This document shows, piece after piece, positions 9,930-18,525 of a DNA stretch of 64,000 nucleotides. The notes under the pieces are model-generated. The model made no database searches. It was not told the DNA's origin and saw nothing but the letters and a program-made list of their open reading frames with translations. The translations under genes were made by a program, and so were the position numbers. The stretch's first letter is position 1. Every line of letters starts with the position of its first letter. The stretch is from an uncultured Flavobacteriales bacterium (GTDB lineage Bacteria > Bacteroidota > Bacteroidia > Flavobacteriales > BACL11), in NCBI GenBank assembly GCA_905612305.1, contig CAJQRK010000003.1:1-64000 (forward strand). Direction: 5' to 3'.

Positions 9930-11378
9930 ATGTTATTTAATTCAATTGACTTTGCAATATTTTTACCGATAGTACTTATACTTTATTGGTTCGTTGCAAA
10001 TAAAAATCTAAAACTTCAAAATCTTCTTATAGTTGCTGCTAGCTACCTATTTTATGGCTGGTGGGATTGGAGGTTTTTATCGTTGATTTTATTAAGTACC
10101 ATTGTTGACTATTCAGTAGGAATTGGTCTTTTAAAACAAGAAAATTTAACAAAAAGGAAAATTCTACTTTGGACTAGTATTTTAGTAAATCTTGGATTTC
10201 TAGGCTTCTTTAAATATTACAACTTTTTCTTAGACAATTTCATAACTGCTTTTTCGTTTCTTGGAACTGAGATAAAAGCAAATTCACTTAATATTATTTT
10301 ACCAGTAGGAATAAGCTTTTACACTTTCCAAACATTGAGTTATTCAATTGATGTTTATAAACGAAAACTAGAACCAACTAAAGACTTTATTGCTTTTTCT
10401 GCATTTGTAAGTTTCTTTCCGCAATTAGTTGCTGGACCTATTGAAAGAGCAAGGAATTTGTTACCACAATTCTACAAAAAGAGAACTTTCGATTATTCAA
10501 AAGCTGTTGACGGAATGAGGCAAATACTTTGGGGATTGTTTAAGAAAATTGTAATTGCAGATAATTGTGCTGTTTTTGCTGATCAAATTTTTAATAACTC
10601 CCATGACTATTCAGGAAGCACATTAGTTTTAGGCGCTATATTCTTTGCTTTTCAAATTTATGGGGATTTTTCAGGTTATTCTGATATTGCTATCGGAACT
10701 GCTAGATTATTTGGATTTAATTTAATGCAAAACTTTGCATTTCCTTATTTTTCACGAGATATAGCGGAGTTCTGGAGAAGATGGCATATCTCACTTTCTA
10801 CTTGGTTTAGAGATTACCTGTATATACCATTAGGAGGAAGTAGAGGGACAAACTATTTCAAGATAAGAAATATTTTTATTATTTTCTTAGTCAGTGGGTT
10901 TTGGCATGGAGCCAATTGGACCTTTATTATTTGGGGAGGGCTAAATGCATTATATTTCTTGCCAATTATGTTATTGAATAAAAATAAAATCAATACTGAT
11001 GTTGTCGCTCAAGGAAAGTATCTGCCATCAGTAATAGAAGTCTTATCTATGACCCTTACTTTTAGTTTAACTACCATTACATGGATATTTTTTAGAGCAG
11101 AGAACATTCATCACGCTATTTCATATTTATCTAATATTATACATCCATCTATATTAACTTTTCCAGAGTTGATTACTCCAAAATTAGAAATGATATATAC
11201 ATTACTATGTATTTTTATATTAGTATTGTTTGAGTGGATCAATAGAGATAAAATACATGCTTTAGATATTGCTAATTATAACAAATCTAATAGATGGATG
11301 CTTTATCTTACAATAATTATCATGATTATTACATTTGGGGCCTTTAATCACAACTCATTTATTTATTTCCAATTCTAA
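9930..11378 (+). CDS. MBOAT family O-acyltransferase
   Basis: MLFNSIDFAIFLPIVLILYW; FQIYGDFSGYSDIAIGTARLFGF; EFWRRWHISLSTWFRDYLYIPLGGSR; SGFWHGANWTFIIWGGLNALY. Confidence 0.93.
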   Translation: MLFNSIDFAIFLPIVLILYWFVANKNLKLQNLLIVAASYLFYGWWDWRFLSLILLSTIVDYSVGIGLLKQENLTKRKILLWTSILVNLGFLGFFKYYNFFLDNFITAFSFLGTEIKANSLNIILPVGISFYTFQTLSYSIDVYKRKLEPTKDFIAFSAFVSFFPQLVAGPIERARNLLPQFYKKRTFDYSKAVDGMRQILWGLFKKIVIADNCAVFADQIFNNSHDYSGSTLVLGAIFFAFQIYGDFSGYSDIAIGTARLFGFNLMQNFAFPYFSRDIAEFWRRWHISLSTWFRDYLYIPLGGSRGTNYFKIRNIFIIFLVSGFWHGANWTFIIWGGLNALYFLPIMLLNKNKINTDVVAQGKYLPSVIEVLSMTLTFSLTTITWIFFRAENIHHAISYLSNIIHPSILTFPELITPKLEMIYTLLCIFILVLFEWINRDKIHALDIANYNKSNRWMLYLTIIIMIITFGAFNHNSFIYFQF

Positions 11379-11384
11379 TACTGC

Positions 11385-12365
11385 ATGCATAGATTTCTAA
11401 AAAATATTTTAATTGTGTCATTATTTATAATTGCCTTACATCTAATAGTAGGAGCCCTTGCTGATGGCTCAACAGATAATTTCTATTTAAGATTTACATC
11501 ATCAAAACAGAATTCATTAATCATAGGCACTTCTAGATCTGCTCAAGGAGTACATCCTAATATTCTTGATTCTGTTTTAAATTTAGGAGACATTAATAGT
11601 ATATATAATTATTCCTTTTCTATAAATAATTCTTCATATGGAAAAGAATATTATGATGCAATAAAGAATAAAATAAATGAAGCAGGGGGAAATGGTCTAT
11701 TTATCATTGCTGTTGACCCTTGGGCAATATCATCTGATACTACATTACAAGATAACGAAATTGATATTGAGAGTGTGTTTCATTTAATGAGATACTATAA
11801 CTCTTATCCAAATTATGAATATTTGATTAAAAATTATAAAAAAGGATGGGGAAATATATTGTTAAAACGTATTGAATCAAATATTTTATTTCGGAATCGA
11901 CATTCTTTAGGTAAAATAAATGGATCATTTACTTATTTACGTAAAGATGGTTTATTAGAGATTTATACATCAATGGATAGTGTTTATGTCAGAACTAATA
12001 TTCAGAAAAAGATACGCCATTACAATAGTTCTATGAGTAAAAATAGATTCTCTGAATTCAGATTTTCATATTTAAGGAAAACAATACAATTATTAAAGAA
12101 TCATGGAGAAGTTTATCTGGTTAGAATGCCTGTACATGCTTCTTTATTAAAAATAGAGAATTCTTTCGACCCACAGTTTGATGAAAGAATAATAAATCTT
12201 GCAAATAGTACTCATGTGGAATACTTGAACTTTGTAGATGATTCTACTCAATATTCTTATACAGATGGAAATCATTTATATATTAAGGACGCAAAAAAAT
12301 ATTCTATTAGATTAGCTGAAAGAATAAAACATTCTCAGAGTTTGACTAATAAGGAATTAAATTAG
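11385..12365 (+). CDS. SGNH-like partner protein of MBOAT acyltransferase (putative)
   Basis: N-terminal TM; IIGTSRSAQGVHP near the N-terminus and TDGNHLY near the C-terminus; directly downstream of MBOAT. Confidence 0.6.
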   Translation: MHRFLKNILIVSLFIIALHLIVGALADGSTDNFYLRFTSSKQNSLIIGTSRSAQGVHPNILDSVLNLGDINSIYNYSFSINNSSYGKEYYDAIKNKINEAGGNGLFIIAVDPWAISSDTTLQDNEIDIESVFHLMRYYNSYPNYEYLIKNYKKGWGNILLKRIESNILFRNRHSLGKINGSFTYLRKDGLLEIYTSMDSVYVRTNIQKKIRHYNSSMSKNRFSEFRFSYLRKTIQLLKNHGEVYLVRMPVHASLLKIENSFDPQFDERIINLANSTHVEYLNFVDDSTQYSYTDGNHLYIKDAKKYSIRLAERIKHSQSLTNKELN

Positions 12366-12432
12366 GAAGCTGAAAAAAATTCTACCGCAAGCTATGATTT
12401 CCACTTGGGCTTGGGAGAGACAGAAGCATTAA
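12364..12432 (+). pseudogene. galE 3'-terminal remnant
   Basis: + frame reads RKLKKILPQAMISTWAWERQKH* and aligns to the intact galE C-terminus WEAKETLEKAMISAWEWEKLKE*; nucleotides 'gctatgatttcc.cttggg' are conserved. Confidence 0.7.
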
Positions 12433-13213
12433 GGATTTTAATACTGCTTATTATTCTTTCTTGAAAATTTAATACATAAGTTTGCTTATCTTCATTTCTC
12501 AATCCCCATTCTTCTGGAACATTAATGTCTTTAACGTCATTAATAAAATCTGATTCCAAAGAATAATTACATACTTTCACAATCATTACCTCCAACTTCT
12601 CTAAAATAATCTCTTTATCTATATCATTTATTGTTTGAGATCTACATAAGCGGTCATTAAGATAAGAATAAAAATAAAAAAAATCAAATAATTTAGAATT
12701 TACATGTGATTTTTCATCTATAAAATGAATCTTATCATTAAGATCCACCAAAATATTAAAATGAGTAAAATCTCCATGAACTATTGTATTCAGTTTTAAT
12801 TTGTCCCACTGGATACTGAAAGCTTTCTCAATAAGTAAATATTTCTTATTAAATTCAACTAACGAATATTGAGATAATAACTGAAATCCAATAAATTTCT
12901 GTTGAACCCAATCCTTATGATTTGACATTCTCCACACATTAATTGGAAAATTATTATTATCCATTTCAAATAAAATAAATCTACTTCCTTTTATAATCCC
13001 TATATAATTTGGGTTATCATTAGGGGGGGTAAATGAATATTTGAAAATAGATGAAATATAGAAACCTATTCTAGATTCTAATAATCTATAAAAAATAGAA
13101 TTCTTAGGAGAAGATTGTAAGATCAAATCCAAGAACAATCTAGACTTGAAGACTTTATAATTAGAATAAACAAGATACATATCTTGTTTTTTTGGAAAAC
13201 AATTAAACTTCAT
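12392..13213 (-). CDS. Aminoglycoside-phosphotransferase-like (APH/choline-kinase fold) protein
   Basis: IVHGDFTHFNILVDLNDKIHFIDEKS...LFDFFYF resembles the catalytic HGDxxxxN / D motifs. Confidence 0.65.
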   Translation of the reverse strand: MKFNCFPKKQDMYLVYSNYKVFKSRLFLDLILQSSPKNSIFYRLLESRIGFYISSIFKYSFTPPNDNPNYIGIIKGSRFILFEMDNNNFPINVWRMSNHKDWVQQKFIGFQLLSQYSLVEFNKKYLLIEKAFSIQWDKLKLNTIVHGDFTHFNILVDLNDKIHFIDEKSHVNSKLFDFFYFYSYLNDRLCRSQTINDIDKEIILEKLEVMIVKVCNYSLESDFINDVKDINVPEEWGLRNEDKQTYVLNFQERIISSIKILNASVSPKPKWKS

Positions 13214-13940
13214 AAGTTATTCTATCTTTAATCTCCGAAACAGTCCTTCTCTTTTTAATAAAACCAGATAATCTAAGCAGCTTAAAATAATATTTATCTA
13301 AGAAGAATTTAAAAATAAGTCTATTACTTTCAATTGCCAATTTCTGCATTTTCTTATTATCTAACTTATTTATATGCATCATATTATTCGTAAAAAATAA
13401 TTTAATCAGTTGTATTCCTTCCGAACTATTATTATTAAATATTAATCTAGTCCATTTAACAAAGAATGCAGAATTAATTAATTTATCCCAACTTGTTGAA
13501 TAGTAACTTTTATAAATCATATAAGTAGATGACAAATTTGGACTTACTTTATCAAGAAACAAATGGTAAGTCCAAAATGTAAAAAGCACTTCATCATCTA
13601 CATCAGGGAAAAGATATCTATTTTCTTTAATTACAACAGAGCAATAAGGAATGCTATTCTGAAAAATTAAACTCTTTCTCGGTAAGAAACAAATATTAAA
13701 TTTAATGTCTAATAAAATATCATCAATAAAAAGCTGAATTGATTCATTTGCATTTGAATATTTTAAATAAACAGTTTTTGAATCATTATGCAATAAGTTT
13801 AAAAGTTGATTAAAGTCCGATCTAGGAATAATTAAATCAATATCTTCAACGTCCTTGTTAAAATCAATTGGTCGTAACAAAAAATATTGAATCAAATTAT
13901 CTTCAAGATAAGAAAAAATATATTCAAGTTTATCTCTCAC
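13203..13940 (-). CDS. Nucleotidyltransferase-like protein of polysaccharide cluster (putative)
   Basis: YFLLRPIDFNKDVEDIDLIIPRSDFNQLLNLL and LFIDDILLDIKFNI resemble a minimal NTase-fold core; overlaps both neighbours; GTG start. Confidence 0.45.
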   Translation of the reverse strand: MRDKLEYIFSYLEDNLIQYFLLRPIDFNKDVEDIDLIIPRSDFNQLLNLLHNDSKTVYLKYSNANESIQLFIDDILLDIKFNICFLPRKSLIFQNSIPYCSVVIKENRYLFPDVDDEVLFTFWTYHLFLDKVSPNLSSTYMIYKSYYSTSWDKLINSAFFVKWTRLIFNNNSSEGIQLIKLFFTNNMMHINKLDNKKMQKLAIESNRLIFKFFLDKYYFKLLRLSGFIKKRRTVSEIKDRITYEV

Positions 13941-14493
13941 TTAATAATTTTTCTATTTGTTTAGATGCAAGATCAAAAGTCTCTTGAATGTTATATTGTG
14001 TAGTATCAATAGTATAAAATCGAATAGTTCCTGATTGAATATATTTTTTATATAAGCTTATATAGTTTATTATCGTACTAACTGAAATCTCTTCTTTTCT
14101 TAAATAAATAACATCAGGGTCGCCTTCTAGTAAAATTACAAAATCTGGATTTGGAAATAATTTTAAGCTAAATTTATGAAATAAATTTCTATACTTATCC
14201 TTTTTAATAATAGTCCCTATATATTTATCAATAGGGCATCTATCAGATATTACATGTTTATTTCTAGCTAACCTATAATAATATAGATCATTAATAAAAA
14301 TAAAAAAATATTTTAATAAGGTATTCAACTTTCCAGATTTTTGAGAATATAGAAATTTACTGAAGTATTTATATTTTCTATTCTCAATATTATTTCCAAA
14401 ATAAATATACTCAATATTCGAGTATCTCTCCGCTATTAACTTTGCTAAAGTTGTCTTACCTGTTCCGTCAGGACCTAAAACTGTAATTAGCAT
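13930..14493 (-). CDS. Thymidylate-kinase-like P-loop kinase
   Basis: MLITVLGPDGTGKTTLAKLIAERY (Walker A), HVISDRCPIDKY, PDFVILLEGDPDVIYLRKEE. Confidence 0.8.
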   Translation of the reverse strand: MLITVLGPDGTGKTTLAKLIAERYSNIEYIYFGNNIENRKYKYFSKFLYSQKSGKLNTLLKYFFIFINDLYYYRLARNKHVISDRCPIDKYIGTIIKKDKYRNLFHKFSLKLFPNPDFVILLEGDPDVIYLRKEEISVSTIINYISLYKKYIQSGTIRFYTIDTTQYNIQETFDLASKQIEKLLSER

Positions 14494-15533
14494 TCGTTAT
14501 TCTTTAATTCATTTAATAATAAAGCTTTCCTATTCTCAACTGAAAAGTTTTCAATTATCTGTATTCTAGCTTCTTTGCCTATTTGCTCTAAATCTGCTGT
14601 TAAGGCTTTATTAATCAATATTTCTAAAAGCTCAACACTTCTTTTTTTAAGAACAAAACCTGTTTCAGCTACAATATTAGGTAAAAAATTTACATTTGAA
14701 ACAATCGGAATACATTCACAAAGCATTGCTTCACAAACTGCAACTCCAAAACCTTCAGTATTGGATATCTGTATATAAAATTGAGTCTTACTATACCATC
14801 TGTTAAGTTCCGCAGAAGACAAAAAACCTAAACACACAATATTCTCAGGAAGTTGTACGCCTTCTAAACTATTAATTCCAGCAAAATAAAAAGTATGATC
14901 TGGAAATTTATTTGCAATTTCGATAATCAAATCTCCACCCTTAATCTGCATTTTTCCTGCAGTCATTACGGTAATAAAAGTATTATCATCTTTTGGTATA
15001 GTATTATTTCTTTTCCAATCATTAATAATGATACCATTTGGGATTACTTTATAAGGAGTTTTAATTCCTTTAAGATGATGCATATATCCAAACTTTAGGG
15101 TTTGATCAGTAAAATAAGAGTTTTCAGTATACACTAATGATTCACTAACAGGAAGAATAATAGATGCCCATTGTAACGATTTTTTAATACTAAAACGCAA
15201 TAAGAAGCTTCTAAGGCTTCCGTATTGAATCTCAGGAAATGCAACACAATCAGTACCATGAACTACTATCGCTACTTTTTTGCCTAATAAGTTGCCAAAA
15301 AGAGCTGGGAAAAATGACCAATATCCTCCAAAAGAAATTAAAATAGTATCAACCTTTCGTATATTAATTAGTAAAAATACAACTTGCCTGATTAAATTAA
15401 ATGGGAGTAGAATTTTACGTTCCCAATTTTGAGTAATTGAGATTGAGTCAAATTCATCAGACAATAACTTTATTTCTGTATGAATAAAAGTATATAACTT
15501 GGGATAAATAAAAATTAACTTTTTCTTACTCAT
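14487..15533 (-). CDS. Glycosyltransferase, GT4-like
   Basis: TVMTAGKMQIKGGDLIIEIA, FYIQISNTEGFGVAVCEAMLCECIPIVS. Confidence 0.85.
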   Translation of the reverse strand: MSKKKLIFIYPKLYTFIHTEIKLLSDEFDSISITQNWERKILLPFNLIRQVVFLLINIRKVDTILISFGGYWSFFPALFGNLLGKKVAIVVHGTDCVAFPEIQYGSLRSFLLRFSIKKSLQWASIILPVSESLVYTENSYFTDQTLKFGYMHHLKGIKTPYKVIPNGIIINDWKRNNTIPKDDNTFITVMTAGKMQIKGGDLIIEIANKFPDHTFYFAGINSLEGVQLPENIVCLGFLSSAELNRWYSKTQFYIQISNTEGFGVAVCEAMLCECIPIVSNVNFLPNIVAETGFVLKKRSVELLEILINKALTADLEQIGKEARIQIIENFSVENRKALLLNELKNNEC

Positions 15534-15559
15534 ACATTATTCTAATGACACAAAGATAA

Positions 15560-15767
15560 GTGCAATTTAATAAAAAAACTAGAAAGAAGAAATATATTGC
15601 ATTAGATCTAGGGTTTACTATACAAACAGATATTAGTAATTATGTTAATATTCAATATCAGCCCAAAGGTAATGCTGAAATAGATTTAAAAGAATTTTTC
15701 TGGAGAAGAAAATTATAAAATTATTGAAAGATTATGCAAAGAGAATATTAAAGAACTAGGCTATTAA
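15560..15767 (+). pseudogene. Frameshifted short coding remnant, family unknown
   Basis: + frame KKYIALDLGFTIQTDISNYVNIQYQPKGNAEIDLKEFF then a +1 frame change at a T5 tract giving SGEENYKIIERLCKENIKELGY*. Confidence 0.35.
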
Positions 15768-17251
15768 GATAATAACTTAGCCTTCAAATCCTTTACAATT
15801 GCCGTAATATCCTCAGATAAATTAAAATACATTACAGCTGGAATAAATAAGATAGCTACAACTATTGATTTCCAGATAATATCTGCAAAAGCATAGCTGG
15901 AATTAGGAAGAAAATTAAGTGCGAAAAACATTGCAAATAGCAGTACAATAGTTTTGATTGTTTGCAAACTAAAAGGGTGCATATTCATCTTTACTTTTAT
16001 CAAAATTAATCTAATAAGATTAAACAGCAAAACAGAGATTGCTGTAGCGAAAGCAGCTCCATTTATCCCAACAATACCATAAGAAGATAAGGGACTACTC
16101 GCTGGTATTAATAAGTAATTGGTTATAATGGTTACAAATACCAATACAACATTAGTATACAAATCGTATTTATAATATTTTGAATTCACAATAATAGTAC
16201 CATTAATACCATTTGACATACTAAACAACTGAGCTATAGCAATATAAAAAACAACCCACTTCCCGCCTTGAAACTTTGTAGGAAGTAAAGAAAAAATCTC
16301 ATCAACATTCAACCAAATGCACAAAAATAAAACACCACCTATTATCAGCTGATTGATAGATGATTTGGTATATAAAGTTTGAATCTCCTTGTAATCTTGT
16401 TTTTCCCAAGCTTTTGCAACTAAAGGGATGGAAATTGCTCCAATAGACTTACCAGGAACTTTTATCGCATTACCGATAAAGAAAGCCACTGTATAAAAAG
16501 CCACTTGCTCCAAATCAAGTATTGATCCAATCATCATCATATCAATCCTAGTTACTATCATTACTGATGCCCCGCCAACAAAAACAAATAACCCAAAACT
16601 TAAGATCTCTTTTAACTTCAAATCATTAACAGAGAACGCTAAACTAAAACGATCATTCTTCCATTGTATCACAAATAAGATGGCGAATTTTAAAAAATAT
16701 CCAAATAAATAAGCCTTAAGAAAGGTAGTGAAATCTAAATATCCAAACCAATGCAATAGCAATATCAACATGCTATAAACTTTCAAGAAAACTTCATTGA
16801 TAAAAATAGGAGTAGCGGCACTTAAGAATGAACGAGAAATAGCTGTCAGAACATCATAGAATCCTATAAAGAATACTAATAAAATGATGTAAAAAAAATT
16901 GTCTCTAAGTAATGAACTTGCATTTAGCAATTCAAATATTTGTTCTTTAAATAGAAAATATACAAGTAGTGAAAGTATAAAACCTAATAATGGAATAATT
17001 AAGCTCAAAAAATATAATTGTCCTTTTTCTTTTATTGCAGGAAAAAAACGCACAAATGTTTTAGGAACACCTAAAGTTGTAAAAGTTGAAACAACAATTG
17101 CATAGGCAATCAAAATCTGAATTAATCCAAAATGCTCCGGATGATCATTAAATGCATTTGGATAAATAATCACAGTATTAATGGCGCCAATAGCCATACC
17201 AATATAAAAGCTAATGGAATTTTTTATACTCTGATTTCTTACAATTCCCAT
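15764..17251 (-). CDS. Polysaccharide flippase / Wzx-like (MATE-fold) protein
   Basis: 495 aa, ~12-14 TM; MGIVRNQSIKNSISFYIGMAIGAINTVIIYP. Confidence 0.87.
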   Translation of the reverse strand: MGIVRNQSIKNSISFYIGMAIGAINTVIIYPNAFNDHPEHFGLIQILIAYAIVVSTFTTLGVPKTFVRFFPAIKEKGQLYFLSLIIPLLGFILSLLVYFLFKEQIFELLNASSLLRDNFFYIILLVFFIGFYDVLTAISRSFLSAATPIFINEVFLKVYSMLILLLHWFGYLDFTTFLKAYLFGYFLKFAILFVIQWKNDRFSLAFSVNDLKLKEILSFGLFVFVGGASVMIVTRIDMMMIGSILDLEQVAFYTVAFFIGNAIKVPGKSIGAISIPLVAKAWEKQDYKEIQTLYTKSSINQLIIGGVLFLCIWLNVDEIFSLLPTKFQGGKWVVFYIAIAQLFSMSNGINGTIIVNSKYYKYDLYTNVVLVFVTIITNYLLIPASSPLSSYGIVGINGAAFATAISVLLFNLIRLILIKVKMNMHPFSLQTIKTIVLLFAMFFALNFLPNSSYAFADIIWKSIVVAILFIPAVMYFNLSEDITAIVKDLKAKLLS

Positions 17252-18522
17252 TAGATATTATTTAAAAAGTCTGATAAATCTTTAGTTAGTTTTTCTCTTG
17301 AAAAACTTTCTGTATTCTCGAAATTAAACTGATTTTCATTCTTAAACAAACCCAAAATGTCATTCTTTAAATTTATCTCATCATATGAAAAATACATTCC
17401 AGTTTTTGTTTTTTCAATTAATTCTTCAGCATCACTTTCCTTTGGCCCAAATGATAAAATTGGTTTTTGTGCTGCAAAATATTCAAATATCTTTCCTGGA
17501 TAATTTCCTATTCCACTTTTGGAATTAAAGAGCAATAGTAATAATACAGATGCCTCATTATATTCTGCTAAAACCTCAGCGTGGCTCAAGTAACCCAATT
17601 GCTTCACTTTTGTTCTTAAGAAAGGGTGGGATTCAATTTCTAAAATTACTTCTGCATCAATATTTCCTGATAAATGAATTTCCAATTTATCATAGAATTC
17701 AGTATTTTCTTCACATAAACTATTAAGTGCTTTCCATAAATTCTTAGGATTACGCAAATGATTTAACAAACCATAATGACCAATAATAAATTTATCATTT
17801 ATTTTGGGTTTACTATCAAAATCAGCAGTATCATAACCATTAGTAATTAACTCCACTCTATTGGCTCCTAAGCGTTTCAAATCATTAACCCAAGTTTCGC
17901 TAACAGTTAAAGTTACATCAGCATTTTGTAGTACTTGTTTCTCTAAATCCTGATGCTTTTTTCTTGAAGAATTGGAAAGATGAAACTCATCCAATAAATC
18001 CAACTCACTCCAAGGATCACGAAAATCAGCAATCCATTTTAAATTAGGTATTAATTTTTTCAAACCTAAACCAATTAAATGCATTGAATGAGGAGGGCCA
18101 GTAGTTATGATGTGCTCAACACCTTCTTCCTTTATCTTTTTGAGCAATACTTTAATAGAAGGTTTGACCCAGTATACTTTTGGATCTGGAATAAAAATAT
18201 TTCCTCTTACCCAATTTAATAATTTATTTTTTAAAGATCTTGAATTTGAGATTACTCCAGCACTTTGGCTTTTTCCTTCTTTTCCGAATAATTTATCTTT
18301 TAGCGCATAAGGCTCCCAAACTGGGGTTTTCCATATTTCTACTTCCATAGGAACATCTTTACATAAAGCATCATCTTTTACCTCAAAATAAGGATTTTTA
18401 GGAGTGTAAATAATGGGTTGCCAATTATTTTTTGGCAAGTATTTGGTAAACTTCAACCATCTCTGTACGCCTGAACCTCCAGCTGGCGGCCAATAATAAG
18501 AAATGATGAGCACCTTTTTCAT
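17251..18522 (-). CDS. Glycosyltransferase family 4 protein
   Basis: MKKVLIISYYWPPAGGSGVQRWLKFTKYLP; TTGPPHSMHLIG; WIADFRDPWSE; GKIFEYFAAQKPIL. Confidence 0.9.
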   Translation of the reverse strand: MKKVLIISYYWPPAGGSGVQRWLKFTKYLPKNNWQPIIYTPKNPYFEVKDDALCKDVPMEVEIWKTPVWEPYALKDKLFGKEGKSQSAGVISNSRSLKNKLLNWVRGNIFIPDPKVYWVKPSIKVLLKKIKEEGVEHIITTGPPHSMHLIGLGLKKLIPNLKWIADFRDPWSELDLLDEFHLSNSSRKKHQDLEKQVLQNADVTLTVSETWVNDLKRLGANRVELITNGYDTADFDSKPKINDKFIIGHYGLLNHLRNPKNLWKALNSLCEENTEFYDKLEIHLSGNIDAEVILEIESHPFLRTKVKQLGYLSHAEVLAEYNEASVLLLLLFNSKSGIGNYPGKIFEYFAAQKPILSFGPKESDAEELIEKTKTGMYFSYDEINLKNDILGLFKNENQFNFENTESFSREKLTKDLSDFLNNI

Positions 18523-18525
18523 TAT

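Noticed and set aside
9900-18522. Possible mobile island
   Set aside because: No integrase, transposase, tRNA target or flanking direct repeats seen; only the galE-tail scar supports insertion, so no mobile element is annotated.
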